A stretch of 64,000 bases of DNA from Amycolatopsis camponoti (GTDB lineage Bacteria; Actinomycetota; Actinomycetes; Mycobacteriales; Pseudonocardiaceae), in assembly GCF_902497555.1 (NCBI RefSeq), contig NZ_CABVGP010000001.1, forward strand, positions 2,708,501 through 2,772,500. The letters are read 5' to 3'. Position numbers and translations under genes: made by a program. This document shows, piece after piece, positions 36,648 to 45,406 of the stretch. Position 1 is the stretch's first letter. The number at the start of each line of letters is the position of its first letter. The notes under the pieces are model-generated. The model was not told where the DNA came from. It saw only the letters and a list, made by a program, of their open reading frames with translations, and ran no database searches.

Positions 36648-39281
36648 ATGCCAGACCCGATCATCGACCCGACGACCGGCGGCGCGGCCGCCTACACGAT
36701 GTCGGACACCAGCGCGTTCGTCACGGTGTTCTCCGTGGCCCTGCAAGCAGGTGGGGGCTCACAGGAGAGCTTCACGCTGCAGTACGCCGACACGGTGACC
36801 GGCGTGACGTCGTCGCTGACCCACATCGACGCCGGTACCGGCGCCCGCATCACCCAGCAGCTGCCCGCCAACGGCACCCTGTTCGTGCCGCCCACCGGCA
36901 CCCACCAGTACCAGATCGACGTCGTGACCGAGACCATCCAGGGCGACACGGTGAACGTCGGCGTCACCTTCACCGACCTGAACGGCGGTGTCGTCGACGG
37001 TGAGCTGTGGGAGCTCCGCGTCTCCACCGGTGCTCCGGCCGACTGGTCGCTCGGCTTCTCCAGCGAGAACGTGAAGGTCCAGTGGGCCGCCGTCAACCCG
37101 GTGGCCACGCTGAACGTGCCGGCCACGGCGGTGGAACTGCAGAACCTCGACCTGCACGCCGGCCTGGCCATGTCCGACAAGACCTTCGCCGGTACGCCGC
37201 CGGGCTTCACCGCGAAGTACGATTGGTCCTACACCGGCGCCGCTCCCATCACGGCCATCTCGAACAATCCCACGGAGCCCACGGAGACCGACGGCACGAC
37301 ACTGACGGTCAACCTGCCGAGCGTGTACGAACAGGTCCCCATCCAATTCGGCCTGAACGTCAAGCTGACCGACACGGCCGGCCTCTACACCGGATTCCTG
37401 CACAACTCCACGACCGCGCCGATGACGATCACCCAGCGCCGCAAGGACATCGTCTTCGTGCTGGACCGCTCCGGCAGCATGGCGCTGGAGAACCGCTTCG
37501 AGAACGCCAAGATCGCGAGCCGGGTGCTGGTCCACCTGATCAACGGCCTGCTCACCGGGGTGGGCACCGACGACCGGGTGGCCATCGTCGCGTTCGAGGA
37601 CGAGATCGCCGGCTTCCGCGCCGGCCCGCCGTCCGGCCGGATCGTGGCCCTGTTGCCGCTGACCCCGCTCGACGACGCCCTGAAGGCCATCAACAACCCG
37701 GCCTTCGACTTCGGCGCCCCGGGGACGAACACGCCGATCGGGGACGGGCTCATCTTCGCCATCGACCTGCTGGGCAACGCCGGACCGATCACCGACCAGC
37801 GGTTCTCGATCATCATGTTCACCGACGGTCAGGAGAACTCCGGTCACGTGGCGCTGGTGCCCGCGTCGGCGACGCCCGCGAACGGGGCGATCTCCTTCCA
37901 CGACGCCGTCAACTCCAGTTCGCTGCGGCAGGCCGTGCTGGACCCGAAACGCTGCTCCCTCTCGGCCATCGCGCTGGGCCCCAGCGCCGACCAGAACGTG
38001 CTCTCGAAGCTGTCGGAGTTCAACGGTGGCGTGTTCGCTCTCGCCAACGACCCCAGCGAGCTGACCCAGCACGTCGGGGACATCCTGGCGGACGTCCAGA
38101 AGGTGAACGCGGTCACCAAGGCCACGACGCCGACCACGGGGGTTCCGGACCCGGACGCGCCGCCGGCCCCCGCCGTGCTGCCCGCGGTCTACTTCTCCAC
38201 CGAACCGAGCGTGGACCGGTTGGTGCTCGCCGTCACCCCGAAGGCAGGCACCACCGTCTTCACCGACACCATCCAGCTGTCCCGGTGGGACGGTGCCTCG
38301 TTCCAGCCGTTCCCCGTGGAGATCCAGGAAACCCAGTCGGACCGGGCGCTGTCGGTGGCGCAGCTGCCCGCCGTCGCCAAGGGGAAGAAGATCGACTGGC
38401 GGCTCATCCACGGCACCGGGCCGTCCACCGCGGAGGAGCTGGACCCCAGTCAGGTGCTGGTCTACCTCGACCTGCACCTGCTCGCCGACGTGGTGCTGGA
38501 CAAGCCGTCGTACCTGACCGGGGACCGGATGGTGCTGACCGTCCGCGTCCGCCAGGACGACCAGCCGATCCGCGGCGCGACCGTCACGGCGACGCTGGAC
38601 GCGCCGACCGTCGGTCTCGGCCAGCAGCTGACGGCGCTGACCGGCGCGGCGTCGAGTTCGGTCGCCGGCAGCCTGGACAAGCCGACCTGGATGGAGCAGC
38701 GCATCGGCGCGCTGCTCACCAAGCAGCAGTGGAAGACGCTGCCGCGCACCTGCCACGGCGGCAGCGGGCTGTTCGTCGACGGTACGAACGGCCTGTTCGA
38801 CCCGGACGGCGACGGCAACTACACCAACACGTTCGCCAAGGTGTTCAAGGAAGGCACGTACGTCTGGCACCTGTCGGTGGCGGGCACGGACCTGAACGGC
38901 AACCCGTTCACCCGGGAGCTGACCATCACGACGTTCGTGCGGGTCAAGGTCGACCCGAAGGCCACCAAGATCACGGTGACCCGGATCGCCCACGACCCGA
39001 GCGGCATGCTGGCCGCGCAGGTGGTCGTCCTGCCGCAGGACAAGCGCGGTGAAGACCTCGGACCCGGCAAGGACGACGAGGTCATCTTCGCGCTGCGGGA
39101 CGGCGCGTTCCAGCACGTCGTCAACCACCAGCCGGCGCCGGTGCAGACCGACGGCACCTACCAGCGGGTCATCCTGTTCACCAACCGCCAGCGGCCGACG
39201 CTGAAGGTGTCGGCCGCCGGTGTGCTGCTGCCGACGATCGACATCCGCAGGCGGCTGCTCGGCTTCGAGGACGACGACTGA
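36648..39281 (+). CDS. large VWA (MIDAS) protein of the eCIS locus
   Basis: This 877-residue protein has an N-terminal beta domain (~1-260) and a von Willebrand A domain (~265-485) with an intact metal site: DRSGS at 273-277, Thr360/362 in GTNTP, Asp393 in FTDGQENSG. A C-terminal Ig-like/beta region (~510-877) contains LTVRVRQDDQPIRGATVTATLDAP and a calcium-like loop DPDGDGNYTN. There is no signal peptide or membrane helix. It follows the fibre gene by 11 bases and ends the structural operon. It may be an adhesive fibre or assembly factor. VWA proteins are not part of the PVC/Afp core. Confidence 0.82.
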   Translation: MPDPIIDPTTGGAAAYTMSDTSAFVTVFSVALQAGGGSQESFTLQYADTVTGVTSSLTHIDAGTGARITQQLPANGTLFVPPTGTHQYQIDVVTETIQGDTVNVGVTFTDLNGGVVDGELWELRVSTGAPADWSLGFSSENVKVQWAAVNPVATLNVPATAVELQNLDLHAGLAMSDKTFAGTPPGFTAKYDWSYTGAAPITAISNNPTEPTETDGTTLTVNLPSVYEQVPIQFGLNVKLTDTAGLYTGFLHNSTTAPMTITQRRKDIVFVLDRSGSMALENRFENAKIASRVLVHLINGLLTGVGTDDRVAIVAFEDEIAGFRAGPPSGRIVALLPLTPLDDALKAINNPAFDFGAPGTNTPIGDGLIFAIDLLGNAGPITDQRFSIIMFTDGQENSGHVALVPASATPANGAISFHDAVNSSSLRQAVLDPKRCSLSAIALGPSADQNVLSKLSEFNGGVFALANDPSELTQHVGDILADVQKVNAVTKATTPTTGVPDPDAPPAPAVLPAVYFSTEPSVDRLVLAVTPKAGTTVFTDTIQLSRWDGASFQPFPVEIQETQSDRALSVAQLPAVAKGKKIDWRLIHGTGPSTAEELDPSQVLVYLDLHLLADVVLDKPSYLTGDRMVLTVRVRQDDQPIRGATVTATLDAPTVGLGQQLTALTGAASSSVAGSLDKPTWMEQRIGALLTKQQWKTLPRTCHGGSGLFVDGTNGLFDPDGDGNYTNTFAKVFKEGTYVWHLSVAGTDLNGNPFTRELTITTFVRVKVDPKATKITVTRIAHDPSGMLAAQVVVLPQDKRGEDLGPGKDDEVIFALRDGAFQHVVNHQPAPVQTDGTYQRVILFTNRQRPTLKVSAAGVLLPTIDIRRRLLGFEDDD

Positions 39282-39284
39282 TCG

Positions 39285-39322
39285 GCGACCGGACGGAGGC
39301 TCCCGGGCCTCCGTCCGGTCGC
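39285..39322 (+). terminator. 16-bp hairpin between structural operon and cargo gene
   Basis: Perfectly paired arms at 39285-39300 and 39307-39322 (core CGACCGGACGGAGGC) close a 6-base loop. It begins 4 bases after the VWA stop and ends 15 bases before the DUF4157 ATG. No T-tract follows. It could terminate the operon or partly attenuate read-through into the cargo gene. Confidence 0.65.
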
Positions 39323-39337
39323 GGCTCCGGAGGGGAC

Positions 39338-40723
39338 ATGGCCAGTAAACGTGTGACGAGCAGGGAACCGAACCGGCCGGCTCGACCGGCCCGGACCGCG
39401 CCGGCGGCCGCGCCGGTCAGCCCGGTGGCGGCCGTTCACCGCGCGTTGGGCAACCACTGGTGGGGTGCCGCGTTCGCCAGGGACACGGTGGCCCACGGCT
39501 CCGGGATGCCGCTGCCGGACGGGGTGCGTTCGTCGATGGAGCAGGCGTTCGCGGGTGCCGCCGTCTCTCCGGCGCCGGCATCGGCGCAGGGCAAGTCCGC
39601 GGTGAGCAAGGCCGGGGACGCCGGGGAGCGGGAGGCCGACGCGATCGCGGCCAGGGTGGCCGCCGGGCCCGCACCGACGACCACCGGCGGCCCCGACTTC
39701 GGTTCGGTGCGGGTGCACACCGGGCCCGGCGCGGAGCGCGCGGCGCGTTCGCTTTCGGCCGCCGCGTACACGGTCGGAGACGACGTCGTGTTCGGCGCCG
39801 GCCAGTACCAGCCGGACACGCCGGCCGGCCGGTCGCTGATCGCGCACGAGCTCACCCACGTGCTGCAGCAGCGGGCCGGGGCGGAGCAGGTGCACCGCAA
39901 GGAGATCGACTCGTCGCTGGCCGGGGGCAACCGGGCGAACGTCGGCCCGTCCGACTGGCTGGCCCTGGACCGGCAGGAATGGGAGATCCTCAGCCTCAAC
40001 GGCGGTATCCGGTCCCTGTCCCCGTCCAACACGTTCATGCGTGCGGTCTTCTACAACACGCAGAACGTCCTGCCGGCCGAATACACGACGGTGCGCCAGC
40101 GCCACGACTACTACGACCTGATCAGCTACGTCCTCGAATTCGACCGGAACACGCCGGATCCCTTGCGTGACATCCGTTTCTTCCACGCGGCCACGGTGGT
40201 CACCGGAACGCCCGGAGTCGGCTCGGTGGACACGGCGCTGGGCGCGGGGATGCTGGGCAAGGAGACTCGCCAGATCCTCCGCGACGTCAACGAGCAGCTG
40301 TTCGCCCTCAACATGAAGGTCATCCACAACCTGATCTTCGAATGGAAGCAACCCCGCGACCCGGTGACCGGTGCGCCAGGAGCGATCGGCGGGTTCGACT
40401 TCGACATCCGGATGGTGCAGAACGAGCAGCGAACGGTCGAGAACTTCATCACGAAGAACCCTTCGCGGTTCACCGGTTCCGTCGTCAGTGAACTCAACGA
40501 GACGTTGGACCCGGACAAGTTCGGCCAGTTCTGGAACCCGTCCAAGACCGGCTTCGAATGGGCGAAGAAGGCGCTCGGCGTGCCGGCTCTCGACTTCCGG
40601 AACATCGACCACCGGCAGGCGATCGGCTTCGCCGAGGTGCACCTCTTCCACCACAAGCCGTACGCCGACTACGAGGCGTTCGTGCGCGCCCGCAAGGCCG
40701 CGGCACCCAAGGCCACCCCGTGA
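39338..40723 (+). CDS. DUF4157 (eCIS core) protein, candidate cargo/effector
   Basis: This 461-residue protein has a Pro/Ala-rich N-terminus, then a DUF4157 domain: PLPDGVRSSMEQAF, FGSVRVHTGPGAERAARSLSAAAYTVGDDVVFG, and the zinc motif HELTH at 170-174. A ~48-residue Ala-rich insert (~69-117) separates the PLPDGVR helix from FGSVRVH, which usually adjoin. Residues ~190-461 are an unrecognised, mostly helical domain rich in aromatics. DUF4157 is the domain most associated with eCIS loci and often heads toxins. GGAGGGGA precedes the ATG, beyond a strong hairpin. Confidence 0.85.
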   Translation: MASKRVTSREPNRPARPARTAPAAAPVSPVAAVHRALGNHWWGAAFARDTVAHGSGMPLPDGVRSSMEQAFAGAAVSPAPASAQGKSAVSKAGDAGEREADAIAARVAAGPAPTTTGGPDFGSVRVHTGPGAERAARSLSAAAYTVGDDVVFGAGQYQPDTPAGRSLIAHELTHVLQQRAGAEQVHRKEIDSSLAGGNRANVGPSDWLALDRQEWEILSLNGGIRSLSPSNTFMRAVFYNTQNVLPAEYTTVRQRHDYYDLISYVLEFDRNTPDPLRDIRFFHAATVVTGTPGVGSVDTALGAGMLGKETRQILRDVNEQLFALNMKVIHNLIFEWKQPRDPVTGAPGAIGGFDFDIRMVQNEQRTVENFITKNPSRFTGSVVSELNETLDPDKFGQFWNPSKTGFEWAKKALGVPALDFRNIDHRQAIGFAEVHLFHHKPYADYEAFVRARKAAAPKATP

Positions 40724-40780
40724 TCGCCGTCGCCCAGGCGGGCCGAGCTGAGTTCCGGCGATCTCGCTACGGCTCAGGCG

Positions 40781-41392
40781 TCAGGAGCTGATCGAGTCCA
40801 TCGCGCGGTCGAGCAGCCGGCCCAGCTGTTGCTTGCCATCGCCGGCGATCCAAGCCGCGACGGCGGCCTCGAGACATCCCAGGGCGCCGGCGATGAGGGC
40901 ACGGGGTCGCGGATCGGCCGGGTCGTCCGGGTCCGAACCGAGCCGGCGCGCGAGCTCGGGTGCGATCAGGGCGCGGAACTTCGCGTGCTTTTCCTGGTTG
41001 AGCGCCGCGAGGGCGGGGGTCGCCACGGCGAGCGCGGCCAGTCGGTGGGCGCGCTCGGTCTGGCTCGCGTAGTGCTCGACGAGCGGGCCCATCGCGTGGC
41101 GGAGCGCGGACCACGGGGATTCGTCATCGGGTCGCTGTCGCAACGCCCGCGCTATCTCGTCGACAGCATTCGAGGTCTCGCTCGCGAAGACGTCTTCTTT
41201 CGAAGGGAAGTAGCGGAAGAACGTGCTCCGCGAGATCCCGGCGACCGCGCAGATGTCGTCGATGGTGGTCTGCTCGTAGCCGCGGTCCAGGAACAGGTCG
41301 AGCGCCATCTCGGACACCTGCGCCCGCATGGCGCGCCGGGCGAGTTCGCGTGCACCGGGACGACGCTCGTCCCCCTCCGGCAGCCTGGTCAC
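40781..41392 (-). CDS. TetR-family regulator
   Basis: This 203-residue TetR protein has its helix-turn-helix at ~45-67 (TIDDICAVAGISRSTFFRYFPSKEDVF) and a MftR-like C-terminal domain. The GTG at 41392 is chosen as the nearest start that retains the full N-terminal helix; no clear ribosome binding site is seen, so it may be leaderless. It is divergent from the flavin monooxygenase-like gene and probably represses it. Confidence 0.85.
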   Translation of the reverse strand: MTRLPEGDERRPGARELARRAMRAQVSEMALDLFLDRGYEQTTIDDICAVAGISRSTFFRYFPSKEDVFASETSNAVDEIARALRQRPDDESPWSALRHAMGPLVEHYASQTERAHRLAALAVATPALAALNQEKHAKFRALIAPELARRLGSDPDDPADPRPRALIAGALGCLEAAVAAWIAGDGKQQLGRLLDRAMDSISS

Positions 41393-41400
41393 CGGGCCGA

Positions 41401-41426
41401 TGGTACTACACCCCAAATCTGGTACC
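41401..41426. promoter_or_regulatory. repeat in divergent TetR/monooxygenase promoter
   Basis: TGGTAC occurs at 41401-41406 and 41420-41425, and GGTAC/GTACC form an inverted pair across 41402-41426. The region is AT-richer than its surroundings. It is a possible TetR operator; the arms are short, so support is weak. Confidence 0.3.
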
Positions 41427-41478
41427 GTGGTTTCACAAACGCTACTCGGTATCACATTCTGAGCGGAGATGTACGTCG

Positions 41479-42702
41479 ATGGACCCGAGCCAGGCCACGA
41501 ACGCCACGCCCCCCGTGAACGATCGGCTGGAGGCGCTCACCGCCGACCTGCCCGCGGAAGAACGGGCGCTGGTGTCGGCCGCGGCGTCGCTGGTGCCGGT
41601 CTTGAGCGCCGACGCGGAGACAGCGGACGCCACGGGAAGGCTGCCCGACGACACCATCGCGGCGCTGCGCAAAGAGGGCTTGTTCCGCCTCGCCACCCCG
41701 CGGGAGTACGGCGGCCACGAGACCGGCGCGTGCACCGCGACGGCTGTGGCCGCGGAAGTGGCACGCGGCTGCCCCTCGGCGTCTTGGGTGCTGACGGTGT
41801 ACTACACCGCGAGTGTCGCCCTCTGGCTCTTCCCGGAGCAGGTGCGGCATCGGGTCTGGGACGAGGATCCGGACGCGACCGTGTGCGGTTCCTCCGCCGG
41901 CGCCGCGCCGGCACGGGCGGTCGACGGTGGTTACCTGCTCAGCGGCCGCTGGGGCTGGGCTTCGGGCATCCACCACGCGTCCTGGGCGATTCTCAGCGTG
42001 GTGAACGACGCCGCGGCGTCCCCTCCGGAAGGCGGGTTCGCCCTGGTGCGGACGAGCGAACTGTCGATCGAAGACACCTGGAACATGGCCGGGATGCGCG
42101 GCACGGGCAGTGACACGATCATCGCGGACGACGTGTTCGTGCCGGGGGAGCAGGTCGTCTTCCCGTCCAGGGCGGCCGCGTCCCAGGGGGCCTCGACGCC
42201 CCTGAGCGTGCCGAAACCGCAGGGCCTGATGGGTGCGCTGGCCGCGCCGGTGCTGGGGATGGGCATGGCGCTCCACGATCACGTCGTGGAGAAACTCCGC
42301 GCCGGCCGGCCGCTGGTCTCCGCGGCGAGATCGCCCGCGCGGGCGATCGACTCTCCCGCCGTACTGGCGAACATCGCCGACGCCGCCATGCTCATCGACA
42401 GTGCGATCCTGCAGGCCGCGCGCACCGCCCACGCCGTCGACCGAGCCACCCGCACGGGCGCGCACCTGCCGTCCGTCGCCATCGCCCGCTCCCGGATGGA
42501 CTGCGGGTTCGCCGCGCGGCAGATCCGTCAGGCGGTGGACAAGCTGCTGGACGTCGGCGGTGCCGGCCGGTTCGCCGAATCGGATCCGGCGCAGCGGATC
42601 TGGCGCGATCTGGGTACCGCGACCCGGCACCCCGCCTTCGTCACCGAACTCGCCCGCGAACAGTACGGACGGCTGCTGGTCTCGCTTCCCCCGGCACAGT
42701 GA
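41479..42702 (+). CDS. acyl-CoA dehydrogenase-fold flavin monooxygenase-like protein
   Basis: This 407-residue protein has the acyl-CoA dehydrogenase fold: N-terminal helices with LRKEGLFRLATPREYGG, a beta domain SGRWGWASGIHHASWAIL and TWNMAGMRGTGSDTIIADDVFVP, and a C-terminal four-helix bundle. The pattern matches group D two-component monooxygenases (HsaA-like) more than true dehydrogenases. It would need a flavin reductase, none of which is adjacent. The ATG has GGAG about 10 bases upstream. A divergent TetR gene probably regulates it. Confidence 0.8.
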   Translation: MDPSQATNATPPVNDRLEALTADLPAEERALVSAAASLVPVLSADAETADATGRLPDDTIAALRKEGLFRLATPREYGGHETGACTATAVAAEVARGCPSASWVLTVYYTASVALWLFPEQVRHRVWDEDPDATVCGSSAGAAPARAVDGGYLLSGRWGWASGIHHASWAILSVVNDAAASPPEGGFALVRTSELSIEDTWNMAGMRGTGSDTIIADDVFVPGEQVVFPSRAAASQGASTPLSVPKPQGLMGALAAPVLGMGMALHDHVVEKLRAGRPLVSAARSPARAIDSPAVLANIADAAMLIDSAILQAARTAHAVDRATRTGAHLPSVAIARSRMDCGFAARQIRQAVDKLLDVGGAGRFAESDPAQRIWRDLGTATRHPAFVTELAREQYGRLLVSLPPAQ

Positions 42703-42744
42703 GGAAGGGCGATCGCGGCGACAGTTGCGTTCGGGTAATCCCAC

Positions 42745-42759
42745 GAGTGCAGCGCACTC
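42745..42759. terminator. short hairpin after monooxygenase-like gene
   Basis: GAGTGC-AGC-GCACTC followed by ATTT lies 42 bases after the monooxygenase stop. The stem is only 6 bp, so it could be a weak terminator or a 15-base palindromic regulator site. Confidence 0.35.
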
Positions 42760-42831
42760 ATTTGAAGTGACCGTCGTATCGCCCTAGGGTGAAAAACGTC
42801 AGTCGCTCTTTTTTCCGAATCCGGAGACTTC

Positions 42832-43452
42832 ATGGAATTCACCGTTCTCGGCGCCACCGGTGCCACCGGCGTCGAACTGACTCGTCAGGCTCTGGAACGG
42901 GGTCACACCGTCACCGCGGTCGCCCGCAACCCGGACCGGATCACGGTGCCGGCATCCGATCGCCTGGTTCGCGTCGCGGGCGACGTCCGCGATCCCGAGT
43001 CGATCGGCCGTGCGCTGAAGGGCGCCAAGGTGATTCTGTCCGGGCTCGGCATCGCCGGTAAGGACGCCCCCGGAGTGCTGACCGCGGGAGCTCGGGCGGC
43101 AGCCGGCGCCGAACCGGATTTCATCGTGTGGCTCGCCGCCTTCGGCACCGGTGAGTCGGCGCCGTTCGCCGGCGTTCTCACCCGGACGCTGCTGCGCACC
43201 TTCATGCGGAACGAGCTGGACGACCGCACCACGGCGGACGCGATCGTGCGCCGCAGCGGCGGTACGGTTTTCCACGCCGGCCCGTTGTCCGACGGGGAAC
43301 TCAGCCCGGCTCGGCGCACGGTATCGCTCGACGACGCTCCTCGCCGGCTCTTTCCCGCCCGGATCAGCCGTGCCACCGTCGCGGCCGCGATGCTCGACGA
43401 GGCGGAGCGGCCGGAATACGGCGGACGAATCGCGCTCCCGCTCGCGAAATGA
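42832..43452 (+). CDS. NmrA-like NAD(P)-binding protein
   Basis: This 206-residue atypical SDR has the N-terminal cofactor motif VLGATGATG, TAVARNPDRI, DVRDPESIGRALKGAKVILSGLG and a conserved-looking R-RISRATVAAAMLDEAE C-terminus. It lacks the SDR Y-x3-K pair, so it may be a redox sensor or flavin-reductase-like (BLVR-B type) protein. GGAG lies before the ATG. It runs in the same direction as the monooxygenase and the IMPase-like gene and may be cotranscribed. Confidence 0.82.
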   Translation: MEFTVLGATGATGVELTRQALERGHTVTAVARNPDRITVPASDRLVRVAGDVRDPESIGRALKGAKVILSGLGIAGKDAPGVLTAGARAAAGAEPDFIVWLAAFGTGESAPFAGVLTRTLLRTFMRNELDDRTTADAIVRRSGGTVFHAGPLSDGELSPARRTVSLDDAPRRLFPARISRATVAAAMLDEAERPEYGGRIALPLAK

Positions 43453-43498
43453 CGGTCCGGTTCACCACCCTTTTCGATCGCCGACTCAGGAGATAAGC

Positions 43499-44278
43499 GT
43501 GTCTCAGGAACTGTTGCGTGCCACGACCGCCGCCGTCCGCCAGGCGGGCGCCCGGCTGCTGAAGCGGTACTCCACCGCCGCCCGCCAGCCGGGGCTGCCC
43601 GAGCTGCTCGCCGAGCTCCACGCCAATGACCTGACCGTCGTCGACGTGCTGGAACCCGCGCTGGCCGAGATCGTCCCCGAGGCGCGCTGGCTCAACGACG
43701 AGCACGGCTCCGGCCCGCTGCCCGAGGGTGCGTGGTGGCTGATCGATCCGGTCGGCGGCAACCTCAACGCCGTGCACGGGATGACCGACTGGAACATCGG
43801 GGTCAGCCTGGTCCGCGACGGCCGTCCGGTGCTCGCGGTGCTGTACTTCCCGCTGCTGGACGAGATGTTCACCGCCACCGAGGGCGGCGGCACCTTCCTG
43901 AACGGCGTGCCCGTGCGGGTCTCCGACAAGCAGTCACTCGACGGCGCGCTGACCGGAACCGGCCAGGCACAGCCCGGCACGACCGTCGCACTGGCCGACC
44001 GCACGGGCGCCTCGTTCGCCGCGATGTCCAAGGCCGCGCTCTACGTCCGGATCTCGGTACCGGTGAGCCACCAGCTCGCCCAGGTCGCGGCGGGGCGGAT
44101 GGATCTGCACTGGCAGTTCGACAACGTCCGCGCCCACGCCGGCGGTGTGCTGCTGGTGCTCGAGGCCGGAGGGGTGGTCACCGACCTCGACGGGAAACCG
44201 TGGACGGTCACCTCGGAGAGCTACCTGGCCGCCGCCCCGGGAGTGCACGCCGCGGCGCTCGACGTTCTTACCGCCTGA
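43499..44278 (+). CDS. inositol monophosphatase-fold protein with altered metal site
   Basis: This 259-residue protein has the IMPase layout: the WWLIDPVGGNLNAVHGMTDWNIGVSLVRDG block, the EGGGTFLNGVPVRVS hairpin, and the C-terminal FDNVRAHAGGVLLVLEAGG. In active enzymes the central motif is D-P-[IL]-D-G-[TS]; here the second Asp is Gly86 while Asp83 is kept. The usual Glu-Glu pair upstream is NDEHG. The Asp in FDNV is kept. It may therefore have changed metal binding or a non-phosphatase role. The GTG start follows AGGAGA. Confidence 0.8.
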   Translation: MSQELLRATTAAVRQAGARLLKRYSTAARQPGLPELLAELHANDLTVVDVLEPALAEIVPEARWLNDEHGSGPLPEGAWWLIDPVGGNLNAVHGMTDWNIGVSLVRDGRPVLAVLYFPLLDEMFTATEGGGTFLNGVPVRVSDKQSLDGALTGTGQAQPGTTVALADRTGASFAAMSKAALYVRISVPVSHQLAQVAAGRMDLHWQFDNVRAHAGGVLLVLEAGGVVTDLDGKPWTVTSESYLAAAPGVHAAALDVLTA

Positions 44279-44519
44279 ACCGGTTGCCGCGGAAGGAGAT
44301 CGCCGTGGCCGGCGGCACCGGGTAACCGGTCGCCGTCCCGGCGAATCTCTCACCGGCGTCGCCGGTCGATCTTCGGCCGCGCGAGGCAGCGATTCGGCTG
44401 GAGGTCCGCCCCGTGCGGCGCGGGTGCTTTCGCGCGCTCGCGTGCCAAGCGACAGCGGATTCCCCGGCCAGGGCCTGAAGTTACCGGAACCGCCGTGGCG
44501 GAACGGACGCACGGCCACG

Positions 44520-45344
44520 TCATGGCTTGGTGAGCAGGAAGTACGCGTAGCGCTCGTCGAGCTCGTTGCGCGGAACCAGCTGCACGGAGTGGGGCGTGAG
44601 GCCGCACGCGGTGGCCAGCTCCCAGAATTCGGGCACCGTGTAGGTGGTCATCTCGGCCAGGCCGGTGCGGTAGGCGCGGCGGCGCGGACGCGTGCGCCAC
44701 GTCCCGGTCGTGTACTTGATCTGGATCAGGGCGGCGCCGCCCGAGCCGAGCAGCTGTTCGGCGATGCGCAGCAGGCGGGCGCCGTATTCGGGGGACGGAA
44801 TCAGCTCGAACACGTAGAAGCACAGGAACAGGTCGTAGGGTGGGCTGATCCGGCGGAGAACGGCCTCGGGGTCCTCGACGTCGATGCGAAGCCCGGTGAA
44901 CGGGGTGTCGCAGACGGCGGCGACTTCCTTCTCGCACGTCTCCAGCGTTTCCGCGGAGACGTCGACGCCGACGTACTCCGCCGCACGCGGGGCGAAGGCG
45001 ACGGCGTTGGCCCCGCCGCCGCAGCCCCAGTCGACGATGCGCGACCAGGGCCGGTCGAAGCCGATCATCCGCGCGCCGCGGTCCGCCATGGCGAGGTGGT
45101 CGAGGCCGATCCGCTGCCAGAGGTCGTCGTGGTCGAAGACGTGTGCGGCACGCCAGTGCGAGTTCGCGCGCCACCGGTCGCCGCCCGCGCCGGCCCAGTA
45201 GGCCTGCGAGTCGGCGGCGAGCCTCGACTCGGACTGGCGGGCCCCGGCCGCGGCCAGCAGGCGCTGAACGACGTCTTCGGCGCTTTTGGCGAATTGTTTC
45301 ACTGTGCGTTTGACGGTGGAAAGAACCGCGATTCTGTCGGTCAT
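44520..45344 (-). CDS. class I SAM-dependent methyltransferase
   Basis: This 274-residue protein has motif I VDWGCGGGANA, motif II region YVGVDVSAETLETCEKE, and motif IV/post-I PYDLFLCFYVFELIPSPEYG. The N-terminal ~100 residues are helical and not typical of small-molecule methyltransferases. GGAAAGG precedes the ATG. It is divergent from the second eCIS operon. The 241 bases between its end and the IMPase-like gene hold no recognisable gene. The substrate is unknown. Confidence 0.85.
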   Translation of the reverse strand: MTDRIAVLSTVKRTVKQFAKSAEDVVQRLLAAAGARQSESRLAADSQAYWAGAGGDRWRANSHWRAAHVFDHDDLWQRIGLDHLAMADRGARMIGFDRPWSRIVDWGCGGGANAVAFAPRAAEYVGVDVSAETLETCEKEVAAVCDTPFTGLRIDVEDPEAVLRRISPPYDLFLCFYVFELIPSPEYGARLLRIAEQLLGSGGAALIQIKYTTGTWRTRPRRRAYRTGLAEMTTYTVPEFWELATACGLTPHSVQLVPRNELDERYAYFLLTKP

Positions 45345-45406
45345 CGTGAGACCTTTCCCGAAGCTCCGCCTGTGCGGTGTCGCCTTCGATTCTTTCCGGT
45401 CGGCGC

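Noticed and set aside
44279..44340. ACCGGTT...AACCGGT inverted pair after the IMPase-like gene
   Set aside because: The arms are only 7 bases and about 40 bases apart, too weak to call a terminator or operator.
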